A DNA stretch of 15,029 nt from NCBI GenBank assembly GCA_015501595.1, contig JADNRX010001069.1, forward strand, positions 1 through 15,029. Reading direction: 5' to 3'. This document shows, piece by piece, positions 9,305 to 15,029 of this stretch. The stretch's first letter is position 1. Every line of letters starts with the position of its first letter. The notes beneath the pieces are model-generated. The model worked only from the letters and a program-made list of their open reading frames with translations. It was not told the DNA's origin and made no database searches. The DNA comes from Hymenopellis radicata (taxonomy: Eukaryota > Basidiomycota > Agaricomycetes > Agaricales > Physalacriaceae). The position numbers were made by a program, and so were the translations under genes.

Positions 9305-9522
9305 TCAACGCGGAATTAATCCCAAACCTCGGTGAGCTTTACGTTGTTGTCTAACCAGTCATGCGAACGCGCAATTGAAACGAGCCTATACATTATCGAG
9401 GCTAGCAAGTGGCGGCACGAGTTCAAGTGTAGCACTTTAAGAATGAGTCTACATAAGGCAGGGAGTGGGGTGGTAGCTCTCACCCGTGCGCCCGTCGTTC
9501 CTCAATGGGACCCATGACGGTT

Positions 9523-9584
9523 TCCTACCTACCTACCTACCTTGATACCTACCTACTGATACTAATACTTACTTACATTGATAC
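9523..9584. repeat. Degenerate CCTA tetranucleotide microsatellite
   Basis: Successive CCTA units decay into GATAC and CTTA variants over about 60 nt. It lies between the stop of the Pro/Ala-rich gene and the MYND promoter. No function is suggested. Confidence 0.85.
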
Positions 9585-9623
9585 ACGAGGGAACGACATT
9601 TCAACAGTCTAAAGCGCGCGGCC

Positions 9624-11508
9624 CTAAAGAGTGATACCGAAAAAGTCTACGGGCTCCGAAGCCAAAGCAATATTCATGTCGAACGGCGTATTCCAGAAGT
9701 TCGGGGCGGGGATGCTCTCCAACGACGAAGGACCGGCGGACATCTGAGGCGCAGCGCCAGACAAATTACCAGGCATAGCGCTGGGAGCTCCAAAAGTGGA
9801 CTGATGCGGGTACGAAGCTGTCGAAGGCGCAGTGCGTGCTGGCTGCGTAACAGGTTTGGGAGCTGCAGCGGCATCCACATTGGCAGGAGGTCTAAACGTG
9901 AACTGAGGCACGGCGCCGGTCGCAGCGGGTACGGGAATGCGTGATGGCTGTGTAACAGGTCTGGGAGCTGCAGCGACACCCACAGTAGTAGCGGGAGCTC
10001 CGGACTGAGAGGGCATAGAATGCGCTGTCCGCGGCGGTTTAACAGACTTGGGAGTGGGTGCGGCCGCGGCAGCGCTTCTCACAGTGCTGGGCGTAGCAAA
10101 AGCAAACGTATACGCGGCAGGTGAAGTGGGCATGGGAGGCGCTGTCAGTCGCGCAGGCTGCGGGGGAGCTGCAGCGGGAGCAGGGAGCGTATTGACAGGA
10201 ACTCTCGAAGAAAACTGAGACGCGTCGACGTTTGTTGATAGAGCCGCAGCCTCCTGCTGAATTCCCCTCAACGCTCCTTCCTCCACCTGGACGAAACCAA
10301 AAGGCAACGGCGGTGGAACACCAGTAGGCATGATTAACATGAGGTAGTCTTTGAACCCACTGCATGGGTTGCGCTTTAAGAGCACATATCCGGCGGGGAG
10401 AACGGGAGGGTCGGGAAGGGAAAGGATGAAATAGCCGAGCTGCGCGCCTTTTATGACCTGGAGGTCGTCGTGCGTTTGCTTGAATACACGTGAGTATGGT
10501 TTGCCACGACGAAGTAATAAACAATAACGAACCTTGGGCTTGACATTACGCGTAGAATCTTCCGCCGTCGCTTTTCGCTTTGGCGGAGGAGGCGGCTGAA
10601 CTGGTTGTTTCGGTGCAGAAATGGCTGCTACATTCGGCGCCTGGGAAATCCTCTGTGGTTGCGGTCGAGTAGCGCGGGGCTGAGGCGGCACGACATTTGT
10701 AGTCTGTGAGGGTGGATTCGCTACGGGAAATGATTGTGGATTCTGAGCCTGAGGCTTCTGAGCGCTTGGTCGAGCAGCGCGAGGCTGGGTTGCAGCAGCT
10801 GGTGGGTTCGCCACCCGAACGGGATGAGCCTGAGGGGTCTGAGGCTTCTGCGCCCTCGCGGCTGGCTGGGTCGTAGCAGGCGCGGTTGCCGCTGATGGGT
10901 TTACAATAGGAATCGGGGGATCCTGAGGCGATTGCGCGCTTTGCGGTAGGGAGGCTGAGGTTCGGGAAGCTCTGTGAATTCTGCATGTGAAGGGGAATAG
11001 TATTCGATGTCCGGCTCGGGATACTTGGTATCATCGACGTGGGTATCATTGGAGGGCATAGGGATATTGGTAGCGTCGGAGGGTATATGAGAACTGCCAG
11101 GATGGGGTATAGAAGAATTGGAATCGTGGGATTTGGTATCATTCCGGGGAATCTGAGAGTGGGTATCATCGTGGGGGGTATGATTCTAAAGCATTGCGAT
11201 GAGGGAGAAGGCATTGAGGTGTGGTAATAGCGAACATACCTCTTTGGTCGCAGGTGGGACTACAGGATTTTCCTCAAGGTAGGCGGCCAGCGTTGCCTTG
11301 ACGAGTGTGGTAGCCTAAACGAAGCCATTGTTAGTGGTTGTCGGGAGTTCCGTGAGGCAATTTGCACACGTACAGCTACGTTGTTCTGAAGTCGACCACC
11401 GATTATAAGAGGATAAAGGACGCCTGCGACGGGTAGTGTGTTGAGCGAGTCGAAGAGCCTGACATGCGCTTTGTTGGACGCGGCGAGAGCGTCAAATACG
11501 TTGGGCAT
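9624..11508 (-). CDS. Five-exon gene: Pro/Ala-rich low-complexity protein, 554 residues, probably nuclear
   Basis: Model, minus strand: exons 11508-11374, 11314-11240, 11185-11025, 10971-10533 and 10478-9624. Introns are 59, 54, 53 and 54 nt, with donors GTACGT, GTATGT, GTATCC and GTTCGT, and the model is in frame throughout. The ordered N-terminus (MPNVFDALAASNKAHVRLFD, then TLVKATLAAYLEENP) is followed by a Ser/Asp/His-rich stretch with NDT/DDT repeats. Next comes a long Pro/Gln/Ala tract ending in a basic PPPPPKRKA cluster, a plausible nuclear localisation signal. A compact region of about 65 residues (LQVIKGAQLGYFILSLPDPP ... LMLIMPTG) is the best candidate for a folded domain but I do not recognise it. 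The C-terminal 200 residues are disordered, with repeated AAAP-[RK]-PVTQP and F-x-F elements. Function unknown; a scaffold or transcription-related role is only a guess. The frame stays open 8 codons upstream of ATG 11508 to a TTTATAG acceptor-like site, so extra 5' exons (for example ending at 11754, GTATGT donor) are possible. Confidence 0.72.
9830..10110 (-). repeat. Imperfect coding repeats in the C-terminal disordered region
   Basis: Three degenerate copies of a unit of about 100-120 nt centred on GGGAGCTGCAGCG-like sequence encode variants of AAAPKPVTQPARTAPS, AAAPRPVTQPSRIPVP and AAAPTPKSVKPPRTAH. They are separated by segments carrying TFAF, FTF or STF. Unit length varies, so they look like old tandem duplications inside the exon. 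Confidence 0.6.
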
Positions 11509-12702
11509 TGTCGGGTTGATAGCGTGTGACGCCTATAAATCGTGTCAGATGAAGCTCCATCGCTCAGTAGTCGCCAGAAACTCGCCGAGAATAACAACAA
11601 GAAAAAAATAAGAGAAGACAAGAGAAGATGGTGGTAGTAGTTGCAGGAGAAGCGATCTGAATGGGAAGAGTTAGATAGAGGCGAGTGACACGTGACAACA
11701 GCCACAACAACAATCGTCTTTGTTCGACTAAACGGGCAAGTTTGGCCACATACCTTTGAAATTGTGGACGAGCCCTGGTGGACTAATGAATCGTAGATGT
11801 ATTCGTCATAATGATTAGTTCACACTCAAGCGAGCCGTCGCTGCTTTAAGTTCATGCGGTACTTGATGTCAAATGCGCCACACTGCGCTCTTGATTGCCT
11901 ATCACGTGGCCGTGATTAGAGAAAGTCTTGATTTCAAAGCGCGACGACGTACCAGTAGGTGACGTGGAAAGAGATAGGTTTTATATTCGAAAAGAATTCT
12001 GAATCACTGAAGAGCGACGAGATGACACGTCAGGGCAAAACCAGTCCACGTGCAGAAATTCGCGCATGAGCAGACACATAAGAGCAAGAACAGAAGACGC
12101 GAGGTCTCGCAACATTAGCTCCTTCGCAGCTTAGAAGCGTAAGCCAGTCGTTGTCAGAACACACCGCTAGAAAATGCAACATTCGTTCAAGACAGAATAA
12201 AGGAAGGCGCTGATTCGGAAGCGAACCAGCTGAATCGATGGCGCTACTATCGCGTATGTTTTCGAACTTGGCACTCGTAGTGCCTAATGCCAGGCGCTGG
12301 CTGCAGAAAGCGAATAAGCTGTACGCAAGGTAGACTTGATCAACACGAACGACTCTGGGTTATAGAACGACGCACCCGACTCTGCTTGAAATAATGACAC
12401 ACTGAATCTAATGGAAAGCAAGTAAGTGATCCATTCTTCTAATAACACAACTTGAACGAACAGCAACGCACCCACACGAAGGCAGGGTTGCATTTCTTGG
12501 ATGTATATTCGCATCTTGAAAGCGGGACCTCTGAACGATGATAATTGTTCCGTCGCTATGGCTGACGTTGGTCAACGCATTTCCTCGATGGATAAAATGA
12601 AAAACGCACTGTTGAACGCCCTTGTGAACGTATTTTTCTCCGGGAGCGTTCTCGACGCGTCGTGGTTACAGTCAGTATGCATCTAGCAGTCGGTCAACGC
12701 GA
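11509..12702. other. Upstream region of the Pro/Ala-rich gene, no clear gene
   Basis: About 1.2 kb. A stretch with textbook intron features on the minus strand lies at 11663-11753 (donor GTATGT, branch-like CTAAC, acceptor ATTCAG). The open frame just upstream of it (reading IYDSLVHQGSSTISK) suggests a non-coding or coding 5' exon of the gene ending at 9624. From 11830 to 12500 I see no convincing frame on either strand. An ATG frame at 12501-12686 (+) has 61 codons and no recognisable features. Confidence 0.45.
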
Positions 12703-12855
12703 ATGAAATTCTCAAAGGATGCAGGCGCACCATCACTAGCCGCGCAGACTCATACGGCGGCCTTGAGCGCGTATCCTTTTACTGCCGTCGTCGCTGTAGA
12801 CAGCGCTTGTCTGTTTTTCGAGACCCGCCCGTTCGCCATCCGCAATTGCTGTTGA
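12703..12855 (+). CDS. Candidate small ORF, 50 residues
   Basis: ATG 12703 opens a single-exon frame (MKFSKDAGAPSLAAQTHTAA ... ETRPFAIRNCC) ending in TGA. Composition is protein-like (Ala-rich centre, mixed charge) with a terminal Cys pair. There is no signal peptide, no domain, no neighbouring partner, and length alone does not exclude chance. Confidence 0.2.
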   Translation: MKFSKDAGAPSLAAQTHTAALSAYPFTAVVAVDSACLFFETRPFAIRNCC

Positions 12856-12932
12856 CCGGGATATGATTCGCTTGTATCCACAGGCCGATCAAGAAGGCAG
12901 ACATTCACCCAGTGTTCGTGGGTCATCCGGTT

Positions 12933-13508
12933 ATGGCGGCGTGTCGGCGAGATGATGATGGAAGGAAAACAACCTTGGCAACAGTGCTTGCCGGCGGCAA
13001 TTCCCTCTTGCCCAACGAACGTTGCAGGCCTGTCTCTCTCCCTAGATGCTTGGACCTAAAAATGCTGGACACGTGCAGGACATATATATCGGGGCGGCTT
13101 CGACATCTTCGGGTTTATTTCACTCCTGGCATAGTCGTCTGGACATCTTGTTTCGCTTCAGCGACTTGGAATTCTTCGTTTGCTTCTGTCTTGAACGCAT
13201 GTACACATCCCAGAAGGCTGGCTGAACATCGGCTGATTCATGCTTTAAATGTTGCGAGGGAACCATCTGCCTGGCCAATCATTTGGGAATCTAGAGTAGT
13301 ACTCGGGTTGGCGGAGAGCAACGGAGCGCCAGCAGCCATTTCTGGGCAGATACCGGACTACATGTCTTCTATCTTCATGCTCCTTGGTTTCTATTCATAC
13401 CTTGATTTCTCTGTATGTCCGGTTTTCGCGTGCCGTGTCATCTCAATCTCAGATCGAATTCTAAACAGACTCGTGGGGTACGTCGTAAACTATCGTCTGT
13501 GTAGATGA
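12933..13508 (+). CDS. Candidate ORF of 191 residues, no homology recognised
   Basis: This is the longest uninterrupted frame of the 11.5-14.0 kb stretch (first ATG 12933, stop 13508). The protein is Cys- and Arg-rich with scattered hydrophobic runs (MLLGFYSYLDFSVCPVFACR) but no domain or family pattern. A TATATATA run near 13082 lies inside the frame, and an intron-like GTATGT...CTCAG segment (about 13413-13452) lies near its end; both argue for non-coding sequence. I keep it only as a candidate. Confidence 0.2.
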   Translation: MAACRRDDDGRKTTLATVLAGGNSLLPNERCRPVSLPRCLDLKMLDTCRTYISGRLRHLRVYFTPGIVVWTSCFASATWNSSFASVLNACTHPRRLAEHRLIHALNVAREPSAWPIIWESRVVLGLAESNGAPAAISGQIPDYMSSIFMLLGFYSYLDFSVCPVFACRVISISDRILNRLVGYVVNYRLCR

Positions 13509-14072
13509 AGTTCAATTTGCATATAGATCATTCGCTTCGTGCAGTCGGCGCGTATGAACACCAAGTTCGAACAGTGGTACCGAAATCGGTCTGACCCGGT
13601 CAGCCAAGACGTAGTCATGTACCCGCGACGGCTTCCCCTGTCGCTATCACCGACGCGCAACGCGAAGTGCCTTATTGGAGTATGATCATGAATCGCGAGC
13701 TCTGTGACGACCCTGATGTAGATTCCCAGTTTGACTTCCGAGTGTGGCGCAATAACAATTCGATATAATTACTGACAGTGCGGGTAATTACTGTCTCCTC
13801 TAAAGTCTTAGCCTAAATCTTGTTGAATAGATATTTTATGGGGCTTCTATCAATGCCTGGCTGTAAAATTGTCGCGTCGAGTTACTCGAATTGGCGAACA
13901 AAGGCCACCGGCATCCTCCGGCATTGTCGCCCATTGTCGTCTGTCCACAGACACGTGGATAATTTACTCTTGCCTTTCCACCACCAAACTACCACCACCA
14001 CCGCCTTCCTGCCATCTGCTCTCTACGGTCAATAGTCCGTATCCTCTCACCGACTATCGCGACATATTCACC
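13509..14072. other. Upstream region of copy B
   Basis: About 560 nt. The last 90 nt resemble the leader of copy A. A 43-codon frame from the ATG near 13553 shows no features. The CCACC-rich run at 13979-14003 is a short pyrimidine/adenine tract typical of fungal leaders. I see no other element. Confidence 0.45.
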
Positions 14073-14921
14073 ATGTCCATTATTCACAACGACCTCGTTC
14101 ACTTCGCGAGTGACAATGACGCCGGTCAAACGACAACTTTGGATGCCGTGACGCCTTCCGACGCCGAGAGATTGCCACATCCACCCAAATGTCGGGTCTC
14201 CCTGCCGTTCAATCAAAGCCTCTATCACGCAGGAACAGTGCGTTTGCTGGGCCGGCGCCGAAGGTTTCTTTTCCGATCTTCACCGCTCGAGGTGCATATC
14301 GTTACTACCAAGACCCCGCCAGAATGCGGCTTCTACAGCTGCACCAATCGTGTTCGTGGCCCCGATTACACAAGACGAAGTCGCTGGATTCCCAGCTGCT
14401 TTGTGGGGACTCCCCCACAAAACGTCCCAGCGTAAAGCCACGGGCAATGACATGACGCGACGCGACAATGGAAAGAAGAAAGCGGCTCAACAGGTACTAT
14501 CTCTTTAAAACGCACTTGGCGTTGACTCATCTTGTTATTCAGGTTCAACCTAACACAACTGGCTACGCTTCAAGTTCGGCATTCCAGCCCCCGCAGGTAA
14601 GCTTCGTCCAGAACGCTCTTCTTGTTTACTGATATACTCATTCAGGCTCCATCGTCGGTCGACCTTCCCTCTTATAAATATCCACTACCGCCTTGCCTGA
14701 GCGAACTCGCACCGTACCAAGCGCTGTACGAATTCCCGCATCCCTACACGCCGGACGTCATGGTGCCTGTACTCATGCAGTGGATCGATATCCATCGTAC
14801 ACCTAATTTCCCCGAGGAACTGGACCTTGTTTTTGTGGTTTGCTGGAAGGTGCCGGAGGAGAGGGTTCCGGATGTGCTGGAGTTCATGCAGAGGCCGCTG
14901 GTTGAGAGTCTCTGGTACTGA
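13980..14921 (+). repeat. Dispersed duplication, copy B (partner 4440-4975)
   Basis: Same order and orientation as copy A: leader, start region, 49-nt intron, short exon with GYAS, 49-nt intron, exon containing GAACTCGCACC. The about 9.5 kb between the copies holds unrelated genes, so this is a dispersed rather than a tandem duplication. Confidence 0.85.
14073..14921 (+). CDS. Orphan gene, copy B (long form), 221 residues
   Basis: Model: exons 14073-14237, 14323-14493, 14543-14596 and 14646-14921. Introns 2 and 3 (49 nt each) are well supported by consensus signals and by their relatives in copy A. The first intron (14238-14322, GTGCGT...GCCAG, 85 nt) is less certain; it joins SLYHAGT to NAASTAAPIVFVAPITQDEV in frame. 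The middle exon encodes a basic segment (TRRDNGKKKAAQQ) absent from copy A. The C-terminal exon encodes PPCLSELAPYQALYEFPHPY, a hydrophobic FPEELDLVFVVCWKV strand-like stretch and an amphipathic end (VPDVLEFMQRPLVESLWY). No signal peptide, transmembrane helix or known domain was recognised. The ATG context CACCATGTC is good for a fungal start. Function unknown. Confidence 0.65.
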
Positions 14922-15029
14922 GAGTGAGCAACAGCCTCAGGAAGAAAACCAGTGATGCGAAGGTGGAGCCCGTTTCTGAGTAGCTGGGTGTGATTGTTTT
15001 GTATCGTTCTTGATCATTTGTACTATGTA
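14922..15029. other. 3' flank of copy B
   Basis: About 110 nt to the end of the window. T-rich at the end (TGATTGTTTTGTATCG), consistent with a 3' UTR. Nothing else seen. Confidence 0.4.

Larger units (their letters stand above)
9195..9623. other. Promoter region of the MYND gene
   Basis: About 430 nt between two minus-strand genes. It contains a perfect inverted repeat at 9289-9304 and a degenerate CCTA/CTTA repeat at 9523-9584. No splice-supported coding frame was found, although the part next to 9194 may hold the end of an additional 5' exon of the MYND gene. Confidence 0.5.

Noticed and set aside
10546..11214. Long Ile/Pro-rich frame overlapping the Pro/Ala-rich gene
   Set aside because: It is a frame shadow: the spliced model with four GT-AG introns explains the same DNA and joins an ordered N-terminus to the Pro/Ala frame.
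13553..13684. 43-codon ATG frame and a GTTCGAA motif resembling a tRNA T-loop
   Set aside because: The flanking bases do not pair as a T-arm, no acceptor stem is found, and the short frame has no features.
14189..14455. Frame 2 reading through copy B containing AFAGPAPKVSFPIFTARG
   Set aside because: It looks protein-like locally but cannot be joined in frame to the copy A-like start or the C-terminal exons; most of it falls inside the inferred first intron.
1..15029. Transposable element, CRISPR array or bacterial-type operon
   Set aside because: No transposase or reverse-transcriptase motifs, long terminal repeats, regularly spaced direct repeats or Shine-Dalgarno-led gene strings were seen.

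Overview
The window is nuclear DNA of a filamentous fungus, most likely a basidiomycete of the Agaricomycetes. Coding frames are cut by many 42-60 nt GT-AG introns, there are no bacterial-type operons or ribosome binding sites, and the recognisable families (class 3 lipase, BAHD-type acyltransferase, MYND-finger protein, short C-x2-C...H-x3-C zinc-finger protein) are common in mushroom genomes. The phylum call is an inference from gene architecture and protein style. All gene models were built by hand from splice signals and reading-frame continuity.

Layout. (1) 30-868, + strand: a two-exon gene for a disordered protein with a C-terminal zinc-finger-like Cys/His cluster. (2) 1228-3446, - strand: a secreted-type class 3 lipase gene, recognisable over its whole length but broken in several places, with an unrecognised Cys-containing C-terminal domain. 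(3) 3447-4539: mostly non-coding, with one possible two-exon micro-gene at 3618-3838 (-). (4) 4540-4975, +: a small orphan gene, 'copy A' of a family whose longer relative, 'copy B', lies at 14073-14921 (+). (5) 5210-6803, +: a BAHD-like acyltransferase with its HxxxDG motif, also broken by stops and frame changes. (6) 7623-9194, -: an apparently intact three-exon MYND zinc-finger protein of 492 residues. (7) 9624-11508, -: a five-exon gene for a 554-residue Pro/Ala-rich, low-complexity, probably nuclear protein of unknown family. (8) 11509-14072: a long gene-poor stretch with only weak open frames.

The genes do not form an obvious pathway. The lipase and acyltransferase look like two decayed (or badly sequenced) enzyme genes on either side of copy A. 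The most distinctive signal is the copy A / copy B pair. The two share leader sequence, start region and two 49-nt introns at matching positions, but differ by a coding block of about 370 nt and by a frame-changing indel in copy A that a downstream splice acceptor would exactly compensate. No RNA genes, CRISPR arrays, transposases or terminal repeats were recognised.
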